In this document: positions 1 through 8,737 of the stretch, in pieces | How the letters are laid out: each line of letters starts with the position of its first letter | How positions within the stretch are numbered: position 1 is the first letter of the stretch | Source: Undibacterium sp. | GTDB lineage: Bacteria > Pseudomonadota > Gammaproteobacteria > Burkholderiales > Burkholderiaceae_D | Length of the DNA: 20,005 nucleotides | Assembly: GCA_019752975.1 (NCBI GenBank) | Contig: JAIELM010000083.1 | Location: forward strand, 1 to 20,005 | Direction of reading: 5' to 3' | Program-made: the position numbers and the translations under genes | Notes under the pieces: model-generated | Databases searched by the model: none | What the model was told of the DNA's origin: nothing | What the model saw: the letters and a program-made list of their open reading frames with translations, nothing else

Positions 1-1263
<1,263 letters not shown>

Positions 1264-1308
1264 GGGACTCCTCTGGTGGACTTGGACGCAGTGACCGGCA
1301 TTGGATAA

Positions 1309-1680
1309 TTATTGTAAGAGTTGAATAAAATGTTCTGCACTACGTATAACCGTTTTGGATTCATTGCCAAATAGGGTGCGTGTCTCTTGCACCACAAAAT
1401 CATTAATCCCCTTGGTGCAATACAAAACTCCTTCAAAGTTGGTACCCAGATAGGTGAACGGAATCAGTTTGGTTTTCACTGGAATATCGCTGGCTAACAG
1501 CACCCTAAGCTTGCGTTCCACATCGTATAAACTATCCGACTCAATTTTCACGACGCCGCCTTTGGGGTTAGGGAAACTAGTGCTAAATTGCGGATATTGT
1601 CCCATCGGGTTTTTAAAAGAAATCTTTACCCCCAGCCTCAGGAATTTGCTGACTGCAAAAAAATCGTCTTCAGTAAACAT
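1309..1680 (-). CDS. hypothetical protein, 123 aa
   Basis: I do not recognise this family. I place the start at the ATG at 1680, because GGAGAAG sits four bases upstream; an ATG at 1746 in the same frame lacks such a site. The product begins MFTEDDFFAVSKFLRLG and is soluble-looking, with alternating charged and hydrophobic residues and no signal peptide or membrane segment. The C-terminal half (about 60-123) looks like a mixed alpha/beta domain. It lies 45 bases upstream of the YcgR-like gene on the same strand and is probably co-transcribed with it, so a link to motility or c-di-GMP signalling is possible but only by position. Confidence 0.6.
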   Translation of the reverse strand: MFTEDDFFAVSKFLRLGVKISFKNPMGQYPQFSTSFPNPKGGVVKIESDSLYDVERKLRVLLASDIPVKTKLIPFTYLGTNFEGVLYCTKGINDFVVQETRTLFGNESKTVIRSAEHFIQLLQ

Positions 1681-1982
1681 TTGACTTCTCCGGTAAACTC
1701 TCGTGTGCGTGCTGATGCTCGTAATGAACCAGCCACAAAGAGGCATACTATTGATATGCGAGTAGGCATCTGTTGCAGCTTATCAGAAAGTTTCTTTTAA
1801 CCCAATTATAATTGTTGTTTTAGGGATAGAATGAAGCTACATTTTGTTGTTAAACTCTATTTTAGTTGAATCCTGAGGTAAAGCGAGAACTTCAATGCTG
1901 GTACTTGCCTCTGCTTTACTATTTCACTTGGTGGGACTTACCGTAGTTCTACTATTGACCGCATAATTTTTCTTGATCAAAA
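1681..1982. other. divergent intergenic region between the small hypothetical gene and the HDOD gene
   Basis: This 302-base AT-rich region must hold promoters for both directions. I see no convincing sigma70 pair and no FliA-type site on either strand. It contains a loose inverted repeat, GTAAAGC at 1878-1884 with GCTTTAC at 1913-1919, and the small hydrophobic reading frame at 1895-1966 described separately. No tRNA or repeat element was recognised. Confidence 0.5.
1895..1966 (+). CDS. possible membrane microprotein, 23 aa
   Basis: A short frame from ATG 1895 to TAA 1964-1966 encodes a peptide beginning MLVLASALLFHLVGLTVV and ending LLLTA. Nearly all residues are hydrophobic, and the length is enough for one transmembrane helix. 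Its stop lies 16 bases before the ATG of the HDOD gene, so translation could be coupled to that gene, which has no clear ribosome binding site of its own. Upstream of this ATG there is only a weak purine stretch (GCGAGAA). Short hydrophobic frames arise by chance in AT-rich DNA, so this is tentative and no family is recognised. Confidence 0.25.
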   Translation: MLVLASALLFHLVGLTVVLLLTA

Positions 1983-2837
1983 ATGAATCAACGCGAATCT
2001 GAATTTGAATTTATTAAGGGACTAAGCGTCGAGCTTTCGTCTCGAAACTTAGTGTTTCCTACTTCACTTAAAACCACCATGAAGATACGGCACGCCTTGG
2101 ACGAGCCGACCATCACCATCGATCAAGTGGCACGCATTATCAGTGCCGAACCGGTTTTATCGGCGCAAGTCTTGATGCTGTCAAACACCCCCATGTTTAA
2201 TCGCAGCGATAAGAAAATTGATGAATTAAAGATCGCGGTGAAGTTGCTGGGTTTTGCGGTGGTAAGAAATGTCGCGATTTCAGTCGGCATGAAGCAACTC
2301 AAAGATCAGCAAGCCAATACCGGAAAATCCGATCAAATGGAAGGCTTATGGACACGCAGTATGCGGGTAGCCGCGTTGTCTTTTGTAGTCGCTAAACGCT
2401 GTACTAAGCTTAGTCCAGATAAAGCCATGGTGGCCGGTTTGTTGCACGATATCGGTAAATTTTACATACTCAGTAGAGCTTACCAGTATCAAGGTTTGTT
2501 TAGCTCCGAGCTCGCATTGTGGGACTTGATTGATCAATGGCATGTCGACATTGGTGCGGCGATACTCGCTAGCTGGGAAGTATCGACCGATATTCAAACC
2601 GCAGTGATGGAGAGAAATCGTCCCGATCTACCTCGAACGGAAAGACCAACATTGACCGATGTGGTGGCTGCTGCGGATTTCTTGGATGTTAACTTTGTGA
2701 AGAAAGGCGAGGCCGAATTTGATTGGGAGAGTATTCCCAACTCCTTAAGAAATCTTCATCTAGATAAGGAAAAGACTGAAACTATGATGCAAGAAACAAG
2801 ACAGGAGATCGCTCATATTTTACGTGTTATCGCTTAA
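1983..2837 (+). CDS. HDOD-domain signalling protein
   Basis: This 284-residue cytoplasmic protein consists mainly of an HDOD domain (about 12-215), a relative of the HD hydrolase fold found in bacterial signalling proteins tied to chemotaxis, c-di-GMP pathways and stress. The sequence shows the N-terminal helices with SAEPVLSAQVLMLSNTP (about 54-70), the core LLHDIGK at 153-159 (His155-Asp156), and HVDIGAAIL at 187-195. Most HDOD proteins lack the full metal-binding HD set and act as interaction modules rather than enzymes. Whether this one has activity cannot be told. There is no receiver, GGDEF or EAL domain attached, so it is a stand-alone form. The ATG is poorly supported by a ribosome binding site (TTGATCAAAA precedes it). 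It lies divergent from the YcgR-like gene group. Confidence 0.85.
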   Translation: MNQRESEFEFIKGLSVELSSRNLVFPTSLKTTMKIRHALDEPTITIDQVARIISAEPVLSAQVLMLSNTPMFNRSDKKIDELKIAVKLLGFAVVRNVAISVGMKQLKDQQANTGKSDQMEGLWTRSMRVAALSFVVAKRCTKLSPDKAMVAGLLHDIGKFYILSRAYQYQGLFSSELALWDLIDQWHVDIGAAILASWEVSTDIQTAVMERNRPDLPRTERPTLTDVVAAADFLDVNFVKKGEAEFDWESIPNSLRNLHLDKEKTETMMQETRQEIAHILRVIA

Positions 2838-2851
2838 CGGTTTATCAATCT

Positions 2852-2904
2852 GAGCATAGAATGTAGGGTAGCGTTGCTTGTTCTTGCCCTACTCAAGTAT
2901 GCTC
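2852..2904. terminator. nested inverted repeat downstream of the HDOD gene, possible terminator
   Basis: GAGCATA at 2852-2858 pairs with TATGCTC at 2898-2904. Inside it GTAGGG at 2863-2868 pairs with CCCTAC at 2887-2892, giving a two-step stem 15 bases after the HDOD stop. There is no T-run after it, so a classical intrinsic terminator is not clear. It may be an mRNA 3' end stabiliser or a protein site. Confidence 0.35.
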
Positions 2905-3007
2905 CAAGGAAGGTCTTTTGCTGCATTTCTATACCTATGCTTTTAAGTTCCCCATCATTGAACTAATATTTAATCAATGACTCTAAATATTTTTGAAAGG
3001 AATTAAT

Positions 3008-3775
3008 ATGAAAAAAATCATGATAGCTTTAGCTCTTAGTGCAGGTCTAAGTCAAATTGCGATGGCCGATGACGCTTTGAAAGCGGCGATTTCCAATACT
3101 GCCCGTACCACTGCGAATGTGGCACGTGATGGAGCACGACATCCTTACGATACCTTGAAGTTTTTTGGCGTCCATCCTAAGGCTACCGTGGTTGAGCTCG
3201 CGCCTGGTGGTGGTTGGTATACAGAGATTTTAGCGCCTTACTTACGTGCAGAAGGCCATCTTGTTTTAGCTGGCGTCGGTGCCGGTCTTAAAACTAAATT
3301 GAGCGCAAATCCAGCCATGTACGACAAAGCGCAGGTGGCTGATTTTGCAGTGAGTAAGCCTTTGAATTATGCGGCAAAAAACAGCGTCGATATTGTACTG
3401 ACTTTTCGCAATGTGCATAACTGGGTAGATACCAGTCAACAGGCCACCAAAGCGGTATTTCAAAGCGCTTACGATGTGCTTAAGCCCGGGGGCGTCTTTG
3501 GTGTAGTTGAGCATCGCTTGCCCAGCGGCCTTACCCAAGATGAAAAAGCTAAAACAGGTTACGTGCATGAAGCCTATGTGATTCAATTGGCGCAGAGCGT
3601 GGGTTTTAAATTGGCCGAAAAGTCTGAAATCAATGCTAACCCAAAAGATAATGCAGATCATGAAAACGGCGTTTGGGCTTTGCCGCCAGTCTTGGCAAAT
3701 AAAGACAAGGATAAGGAAAAATATCAAGCAATAGGTGAAAGCGATAGAATGACGCTTAAATTCGTCAAGGAATAA
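3008..3775 (+). CDS. exported SAM-dependent methyltransferase-like protein (COG4798 type)
   Basis: The chosen ATG at 3008 has GAAAGG seven bases upstream; an in-frame TTG at 2993 would be too close to the same signal. The 255-residue product starts with a Sec-type signal peptide (MKKIMIALALSAGLSQIAMA, cleavage likely after residue 20). It continues as a class I methyltransferase-like fold, with motif I VVELAPGGGWYTEIL at about 61-75, DIVLTFRNVHNW near 127-138 and LKPGGVFGVVEHR near 158-170. Proteins of this type are annotated as predicted methyltransferases, but the substrate is not known. A periplasmic location is odd, because SAM is made in the cytoplasm. The next gene begins four bases after its stop and is also exported, so the two form a likely operon. 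Confidence 0.8.
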   Translation: MKKIMIALALSAGLSQIAMADDALKAAISNTARTTANVARDGARHPYDTLKFFGVHPKATVVELAPGGGWYTEILAPYLRAEGHLVLAGVGAGLKTKLSANPAMYDKAQVADFAVSKPLNYAAKNSVDIVLTFRNVHNWVDTSQQATKAVFQSAYDVLKPGGVFGVVEHRLPSGLTQDEKAKTGYVHEAYVIQLAQSVGFKLAEKSEINANPKDNADHENGVWALPPVLANKDKDKEKYQAIGESDRMTLKFVKE

Positions 3776-3779
3776 TCCT

Positions 3780-4460
3780 ATGCAGATGCGTCAAGTTTTT
3801 GGAGCGACAAGAAAGTGGTTCTTCACATTACTTGGCGCATCGCTGCTGCTTGGGAGTGGTCAGGCTATGTCACAAACCATGTATAAATGCGGCAGCAATT
3901 ATCAGGATAAACCTTGTGCCAATGGTCAACAGGGTACGGTCATAGGAACCCAAAAAAGTAGCGCGCCGTCTAGTTCCGAAGAGACCAAAACGGCGTTAGA
4001 TGCACGTTGTAAACGACGCGGCGAAGCGGCAAAAAAAATTATCTGGATGCGTGAGGGCGGCGCTCAAAAAAACGATTTATTAGCCAAGGCAGAGAGTGAA
4101 GAACAAGAACGTATTATCATTGACGTGTATGCAGTACGAGGCAATGCCAATGATGTGCGCAGCAACATAGAAAAAGCTTGCATGCGTGAATATGGCACTG
4201 CTGATGCAGCAATCCTTAACGTTGCCCGTGATTTATTACAAAAAAATGCAACAGAAAAATCTGAGACCAGCAAGAAAGAAGCTGTTCCCGAATCAGATAT
4301 TCCAGCCACTAAAAAGAAGCTTGCCTGCCCCAACCTCAAGCTGCAAATGGACATTATTAACAACCAACTCAAAGCAGGCGGGGACGCGGCAAGCATGCAG
4401 CAGTTTAAGCAACAAAAACGTGAGTTGGAAAGCGATATGGCGTCGACTAGCTGTCGTTGA
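3780..4460 (+). CDS. secreted DUF4124-like protein
   Basis: This 226-residue protein has a positively charged N-terminus and a hydrophobic segment (about 13-29), consistent with a signal peptide. The mature part begins [20 protein letters not shown] (about 33-52), the YxC...YQDxPC pattern typical of DUF4124 proteins, in which the two cysteines probably form a disulphide. A charged helical region (about 65-165) and a C-terminal domain with further cysteines ([10 protein letters not shown]... and STSCR) follow. AAGGA precedes the ATG by about nine bases; an alternative ATG lies at 3786. The gene follows the exported methyltransferase-like gene by four bases. Its 3' end overlaps the convergent tsaD gene by 14 bases. 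The function is unknown; location in the periplasm is the main inference. Confidence 0.75.
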   Translation: MQMRQVFGATRKWFFTLLGASLLLGSGQAMSQTMYKCGSNYQDKPCANGQQGTVIGTQKSSAPSSSEETKTALDARCKRRGEAAKKIIWMREGGAQKNDLLAKAESEEQERIIIDVYAVRGNANDVRSNIEKACMREYGTADAAILNVARDLLQKNATEKSETSKKEAVPESDIPATKKKLACPNLKLQMDIINNQLKAGGDAASMQQFKQQKRELESDMASTSCR

Positions 4461-5475
4461 TTTCAGACAGTGGCCAGCGTGGTTTGACATTAAAACTGTA
4501 ATCATAGGTCGCGAGACTAGGATTTTTCTGTAGGCGCATGGCGCCAGCAAAAGCAATCATCGCACCGTTGTCAGTACAAAATTCCAATTCTGGGTAATAC
4601 ACTTTAAAGCGTTTTTTAACACCTGCGCCATTGAGAGCAGTGCGCAGTTGTTGATTGGCGCCGACACCGCCAGCGATGACTAATCGCTTTAATCCACTTT
4701 GTTTTAATGCGGTTAAACATTTGGCGACTAAGACATCAATGATGGCGTCGACAAAGCCGCGTGCGACATTGGCTTTGTCGCTATCGCTGAGTGCTTCGGG
4801 ATATTTTTTGACGGCAGTGAGTACCGCTGTTTTCAAGCCGGAGAAGCTAAAATTCAAATCCTTAGAGTGCAACATGGGTCGGGGAAACTGGTGAATACTC
4901 GCGTCTCCCGTCACAGCTAGGCGGGAAATGGCCGGGCCGCCTGGATAATCTAATCCTAATAGTTTAGCTGATTTATCAAAGGCTTCGCCCGCTGCATCGT
5001 CTACCGTTTCTCCTAGCAATTGATACTCTGCAATACCATCGACCCGCATTAACTGGGTGTGACCGCCTGACACCAATAATGCGATAAAAGGAAAATCCGG
5101 TGGCTCGCTGGCGAGCAAGGGTGAGAGTAAATGGCCTTCTAAATGATGGATACCTATGACGGGCTTGCCTAGTGCCAGGGCTAAACCACAAGCGACCGAA
5201 GAACCCACTAATAGCGCGCCAGCCAAGCCCGGGCCTTGGGTATAGGCGATGGCATCGATTTGTTCTTTGCTGATTTGTGCTTGCTCTAGTGTTTGACGTA
5301 ATAATGGCAGGGCGCGTCTGACATGGTCACGTGAGGCTAGCTCGGGCACGACGCCGCCATATTCTTGATGCATGGCGATTTGTGAATGCAATGCGTGAGC
5401 CAGCAATCCGTGTTGGGTGTCGTACAAAGCTACGCCGGTTTCATCGCAGGAAGATTCAATGCCTAAAACTATCAT
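4447..5475 (-). CDS. tsaD: tRNA N6-adenosine threonylcarbamoyltransferase TsaD
   Basis: TsaD transfers threonylcarbamoyl from TC-AMP to A37 of ANN-decoding tRNAs, working with TsaB and TsaE in the cytoplasm; it is essential in most bacteria. The 342-residue length is normal for the family. The ASKHA fold is evident from [17 protein letters not shown] at the N-terminus. The metal-binding HLEGH is at 111-115 (His111, His115), SGGHTQLM at about 136-143, SFSGLKT at 210-216, [12 protein letters not shown] at about 268-278, and CTDNGAMIA at 300-308 with the metal ligand Asp302. All expected motifs are intact. It converges with the DUF4124-like gene, overlapping it by 14 bases. The ribosome binding site upstream of ATG 5475 is weak (AAGAA). 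The rpsU gene often found divergent from tsaD is not present here. Confidence 0.97.
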   Translation of the reverse strand: MIVLGIESSCDETGVALYDTQHGLLAHALHSQIAMHQEYGGVVPELASRDHVRRALPLLRQTLEQAQISKEQIDAIAYTQGPGLAGALLVGSSVACGLALALGKPVIGIHHLEGHLLSPLLASEPPDFPFIALLVSGGHTQLMRVDGIAEYQLLGETVDDAAGEAFDKSAKLLGLDYPGGPAISRLAVTGDASIHQFPRPMLHSKDLNFSFSGLKTAVLTAVKKYPEALSDSDKANVARGFVDAIIDVLVAKCLTALKQSGLKRLVIAGGVGANQQLRTALNGAGVKKRFKVYYPELEFCTDNGAMIAFAGAMRLQKNPSLATYDYSFNVKPRWPLSEINDS

Positions 5476-5566
5476 AAGAATTCTTGCTGCCTGTGTGATC
5501 GAAAGCAGGGATTATATGTTGAACCCAGATTTTCCACTAGGCGCACCTGCGGTGCTATTTGTGCGC

Positions 5567-5666
5567 TGACGGCGCATTTTCGGCCATTTTTGTTGCTCTT
5601 AGTTGCCAATAGCTCGCTATTGGCGCCTCATTCGCAGCAAAACTGCCTCGAAAAGTGCATCCGTCA
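5567..5666. repeat. about 100-bp imperfect extragenic palindrome
   Basis: The left arm begins TGACGGCGCATTTTCGGCCA and the right arm, read on the other strand, begins TGACGGATGCACTTTTCGAG. The similarity continues to the centre, where GCCAATAG (5605-5612) and CTATTGGC (5617-5624) form a perfect 8-bp stem around a CTCG loop. The arms differ by a few substitutions and small insertions, as in ERIC-type or MITE-like elements. It sits wholly in non-coding DNA. Whether it is multicopy cannot be seen from this window. Confidence 0.65.
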
Positions 5667-5877
5667 TCATCAAAAATCCTAATGGAAAATCTCGGTTAAA
5701 ACAAGAATTATTGCTATTGGGAAGGAAGGTCAAAAACATCCTCTGCACCAAAGATGTTGCTTGTTTAAGCCAATTTCAAGCATGAAAGCAAGTAAAACCT
5801 GACTTCGCCAGCATAGTCGTTGTATGGCTTCATTTTTTTATTGGTAAATTTTGCCTAAAAGCAGGCATTTCCCCCCG

Positions 5878-5905
5878 TTCGACAGACGATCAGCTAAAAT
5901 AAAAT
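5878..5905 (+). promoter_or_regulatory. possible sigma70 promoter of the gene at 5930
   Basis: A -35-like TTCGAC (5878-5883) and a -10-like TAAAAT (5900-5905) are separated by 16 bases, with an AGGAG ribosome binding site at 5918-5922, seven bases before ATG 5930. The -10 matches five of six consensus bases; the -35 is weaker. Confidence 0.4.
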
Positions 5906-5929
5906 ACATTCAAAAAAAGGAGTGCCGCT

Positions 5930-6250
5930 ATGTTTTTAGATCACGCCAAAATTTCCGCCACTCATAGTGAGACCGAACCGGATCGCTTAGAGCGCTTATA
6001 TCGCGTCTATGGTTATGCCATGGCTTTAGCCGATAGCGATGGCAATACTGAATGTATTACTAAGCTTGCCAAGATACATGACCATAAAGGGACGTTAATG
6101 GTGATTTGGCATAGTCCACCGAATGCCTTAGAACGTATTTATTTCCAAAAGGCGTGGCATAGCCGTGTTGGCGATGAATCGAATCATGTGGAACATGCGT
6201 TGATGTTGCATGACACTAAGGGCGATGTGGTTGAGGGTGCGGCGGCATGA
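5930..6250 (+). CDS. hypothetical protein, 106 aa
   Basis: I do not recognise a named family. A good ribosome binding site (AAAGGAG, seven bases upstream) supports the ATG. The 106-residue product is soluble, with no signal peptide. It has a helical N-terminal half (DRLERLYRVYGYAMALAD, about 18-35) and a beta-rich middle (GTLMVIWHSPP, about 54-64), and it is rich in histidine in the second half. It stands alone, convergent with the MarC-like gene, with its own promoter. Codon use resembles its neighbours, so recent transfer is not indicated. Confidence 0.65.
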   Translation: MFLDHAKISATHSETEPDRLERLYRVYGYAMALADSDGNTECITKLAKIHDHKGTLMVIWHSPPNALERIYFQKAWHSRVGDESNHVEHALMLHDTKGDVVEGAAA

Positions 6251-6261
6251 TTTTGAAAACC

Positions 6262-6300
6262 GAGAGTGAGCAACTTAAGTAACTAAGTAAGCACACTCTC
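6262..6300. terminator. inverted repeat between convergent genes, possible bidirectional terminator
   Basis: GAGAGTGAGC at 6262-6271 pairs with GCACACTCTC at 6291-6300 with a single mismatch, leaving a 19-base loop. It lies between the stop codons of the small plus-strand gene and the minus-strand MarC-like gene. No strong T-run follows on either side, so termination is only a possibility. Confidence 0.35.
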
Positions 6301-6316
6301 TAAGTAAGCACACTCG
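6283..6316. repeat. 17-bp tandem duplication
   Basis: CTAAGTAAGCACACTCT at 6283-6299 is followed directly by a second copy at 6300-6316 that differs only in the last base. It overlaps the right arm of the inverted repeat at 6262-6300 and looks like a local slippage duplication between convergent genes. Confidence 0.8.
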
Positions 6317-6328
6317 GTAAAAGCAGAT

Positions 6329-7003
6329 TTAGTTCAGTTCTTGCAGCAAAGCAGACAAGCCTGCCCAAAAAATTTCGATGCCGATACAAAGTAAGATGAA
6401 TGCCGATAAACGCATCAGTACCGTAGCGCCGACTTCCCCTAATAAATTTTCCAAATTGCGCGCAAAACGATAGGACAGAAAGATCGCCACAGAAGTGATA
6501 AACACGCCCAAGGCCGCAGCGAAGGCGATGATCAACCAATCTACAGGCTTATTGGGTAGTTGCGCACCTAGTGTGATCGAGGTGGCAATCGCGCCTGGTC
6601 CCACCGTTAGTGGAAAGCTAAACGGGAAAAAACTATGCTTACGTAATTCCTCCTTGGTCCAATTGCCTGCCGATTCTGCGACGGTAGTTCTTAGTTTATC
6701 CTGCCCTTGATCATTGAGGAGTTTCCAACCTGCCATGGCGACTACGATGCCGCCCGCGACTCGTACGATGGGCAGTGAAATGCCAAAAAAATCTAATACA
6801 TAAGAACCGACAAACACAGCACCCATTAATAAGAAAAAGCAGTTAAAGGCGATCCGTTTGGCTAGTCGATTGGCCATCACTGGTTCCATAGGGCCAGTCA
6901 TAGACAGAAAAATCGGTGCTACCGCGATGGGGTTGAGTATAGGTAGTAGTGTCACTGGAACCACTACTAGTGCTTTGATAAAGACGGAAAGAGCGATGCT
7001 CAT
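6329..7003 (-). CDS. MarC-family integral membrane protein
   Basis: This 224-residue protein is an inner-membrane protein with about six hydrophobic helices spread over its whole length. It matches the MarC/UPF0056 family in the N-terminal LLPILNPIAVAPIFLSMTG (about 18-36) and the later FPFSFPLTVGPGAIATSITLGAQ (about 126-148), the second repeat's glycine/proline-rich half. The family was once linked to multiple antibiotic resistance by map position, but that role was not supported later, and transport substrates remain unclear. The ATG at 7003 has GGAGG four bases upstream. It is a single-gene unit, convergent with the small gene ending at 6250. Confidence 0.88.
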   Translation of the reverse strand: MSIALSVFIKALVVVPVTLLPILNPIAVAPIFLSMTGPMEPVMANRLAKRIAFNCFFLLMGAVFVGSYVLDFFGISLPIVRVAGGIVVAMAGWKLLNDQGQDKLRTTVAESAGNWTKEELRKHSFFPFSFPLTVGPGAIATSITLGAQLPNKPVDWLIIAFAAALGVFITSVAIFLSYRFARNLENLLGEVGATVLMRLSAFILLCIGIEIFWAGLSALLQELN

Positions 7004-7063
7004 AGTGCCTCCAATGACCTAAGGTGATTGCCTATTCTACCGTAAGCTGAGGCACTATTATTT

Positions 7064-7750
7064 TTAATTTTCCGAGTGTAAAACGCTAGGGTCTAGCATG
7101 GCATCATCACCACGTAATACGGCTAAAGCTTGTTCCATGTAGGTGGAGGCGAACCGCTGACCGTTCTTTGATTCTCTTAGTGCGATATACCATTGTCCTA
7201 CTATCGCCATGAGTTGTGGAGCGTCTTTCGATTTTTCTATACGTCGAATTAAATCAGCCGACAAAAGTCCTAGATAGGTTTGTGCTGTCGTGGTCATGAA
7301 ATCTTTGACTTCGCGAAGTTTTTTTGTGTCGGTTAAAAATGCTGCTTGTGCTCGCGTTTGGGTGTTTTCAGTTGCGGATAATGTAGACGAACGGAGCAAA
7401 ACGGACGCTTGAGTGACGGTGCTGGTGGCGATAATAGATTCGTTCGCCGACTTGATCGTGTTCCCCATAGATGGTTCTTCAAGCATGATGCTGTTAGGCG
7501 ATATTTCGATTAATTCTTGCTCGGCCAAAAAATGTACGATACTCCCCAATTCTTCTTTAGGGATGGGTGAAATCAGATGGTCTAGACGCTTGATCCCATT
7601 TAACATGATCAGCACGCCCCTTTGCCGCGCGTTCAGACCGACTCGCCTTTGCGTAATTTCTTCTCGGCCTTTAGATGTTTTGGAAAAAATTGTCGACCAG
7701 CAAAAAATAGATGAGAATTCGACTGTGGAAGTCGGTGCTGTCGCTTGCAT
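7064..7750 (-). CDS. hypothetical protein, 228 aa, with winged-helix-like segment
   Basis: I place the start at ATG 7750, because GGAG lies five bases upstream; the longer frame to 7831 would add 27 residues with no good site. Residues about 36-82 (RRVGLNARQRGVLIMLNG...EELGSIVHFLAEQELIEI) have the helix-helix-hairpin rhythm of a small winged-helix domain. A low-complexity Ser/Thr-rich linker follows (about 85-145), then a helical C-terminal domain (about 150-215). I recall similar unnamed proteins in Burkholderiales but cannot give a function. It lies 87 bases downstream of the second acyltransferase gene on the same strand and may be read from the same transcript. DNA binding is inference only. 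Confidence 0.6.
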   Translation of the reverse strand: MQATAPTSTVEFSSIFCWSTIFSKTSKGREEITQRRVGLNARQRGVLIMLNGIKRLDHLISPIPKEELGSIVHFLAEQELIEISPNSIMLEEPSMGNTIKSANESIIATSTVTQASVLLRSSTLSATENTQTRAQAAFLTDTKKLREVKDFMTTTAQTYLGLLSADLIRRIEKSKDAPQLMAIVGQWYIALRESKNGQRFASTYMEQALAVLRGDDAMLDPSVLHSEN

Positions 7751-7837
7751 GCATACTCCAAAAAAAGTTATTTTGGATATTGTATTGTTGCAATGTGACG
7801 GCTTGATGGCAACCTGTTTCGCATCGTGCAAAGCGCT

Positions 7838-8737
7838 CTAGTATTGGGTATCTTGGATTAGCCTAGAGCGTTCGCTATACACACTGGCTTCGCCCGCCGG
7901 GCGTGTTTTAAAACGACGGTGAGTCCAAAAATATTCGGCGGGCATTTTGCCTATTTCTATCTCTATGTAGGCATTCATGTGACGTGTGGCTTGTACTAAA
8001 TCGGCTTCAGGATAGTTTTCCCAAGGAGCGTCGAATTTCACATTCCAGCCTTGGTAATTGGGCCGTATACTGGCAATCACCGGAATCACCTTGGCGTTGG
8101 TGGCAGCAGCGATACGCGGTAGGGCGGTTAGTGTGGCTGCTGGAATGCCAAAGAAGGGGATGAACTCTGCGTCTTTAGAGCCGAAGTCCATATCCGGAAG
8201 CATGAAAAAAGGCAGCTTATCTTTCATCGCTCGCAAGATAGGCTTGACCCCATCGGCACGAGAAAATAGCTGTACTGGGCGAAACCGTGAACGCCCTTGG
8301 CGCAGTGCTTTGTCGAACACCTTATTTCTTTGCGTAGTGTAGATTGAGCACAGTGAAGACTCCAACATCACGGCTACCCCTGCGACATCTAAGCTGACGA
8401 AGTGTGGGCACATAAAGATGCAAGGCGTGCTGACCATCTGGTTCATAGGAATGGTATATTCGATGTGTATGAGTCTGCGCAAGCGAGCCTCAGACGCCCA
8501 CCATAACACGCCACGTTCGATCACGCTACGAACATATACTTGAAAATGGCGCCGTGCGATTTGATGATGTTCTTCATTGGATAAAGCCGGAAAGCAGAGG
8601 CGTAAATTTGTCAGGCAAATATGTCTACGACGTTTTAAAAAACGAAAAAGTAGACTGCCCATACCTTCGCCTAAACGCCCTAAAATCGGTAGTGGTAACC
8701 AATGCAGTAGCCAGACTAAAAAAAGAGCCGCTCTCAT
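7838..8737 (-). CDS. LpxL/HtrB-family lysophospholipid (lipid A) acyltransferase, second of tandem pair
   Basis: This 299-residue protein belongs to the HtrB/LpxL family, which adds secondary acyl chains from acyl-ACP to lipid A precursors at the inner face of the inner membrane. A hydrophobic N-terminus (about 3-20) anchors it. The catalytic HX4D is HFVSLD at 112-117 within CPHFVSLDVAG. Later blocks LPFFMLPDMDFG and EFIPFFGIPAATLTALPRIA (about 174-210) and the C-terminal MPAEYFWTHRRFKTRP are typical. The start overlaps the stop of the preceding acyltransferase gene by four bases (ATGA at 8734-8737), indicating translational coupling. Which acyl chain or position each copy serves cannot be told from sequence. 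Confidence 0.9.
   Translation of the reverse strand: MRAALFLVWLLHWLPLPILGRLGEGMGSLLFRFLKRRRHICLTNLRLCFPALSNEEHHQIARRHFQVYVRSVIERGVLWWASEARLRRLIHIEYTIPMNQMVSTPCIFMCPHFVSLDVAGVAVMLESSLCSIYTTQRNKVFDKALRQGRSRFRPVQLFSRADGVKPILRAMKDKLPFFMLPDMDFGSKDAEFIPFFGIPAATLTALPRIAAATNAKVIPVIASIRPNYQGWNVKFDAPWENYPEADLVQATRHMNAYIEIEIGKMPAEYFWTHRRFKTRPAGEASVYSERSRLIQDTQY

Larger units (their letters stand above)
5476..5929. other. gene-free region upstream of tsaD
   Basis: This 454-base stretch separates the divergent tsaD and the small plus-strand gene at 5930. It holds the large palindrome at 5567-5666, a small hairpin GCACC-TGC-GGTGC at 5543-5555 just before it, and the promoter of the downstream gene near 5878-5905. 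A short inverted repeat TGCCT/AGGCA lies within 5847-5868. One frame is open across part of the region (5603-5785), but it is made mostly of palindrome sequence and I do not accept it as a gene. Confidence 0.6.

Noticed and set aside
5603..5785. 60-codon plus-strand frame between tsaD and the small gene
   Set aside because: It begins inside the large palindrome, has no ribosome binding site and its sequence has no protein-like character.
6283..6316. CRISPR or regulatory array
   Set aside because: Only two adjacent 17-bp units without spacers; a simple tandem duplication explains it.
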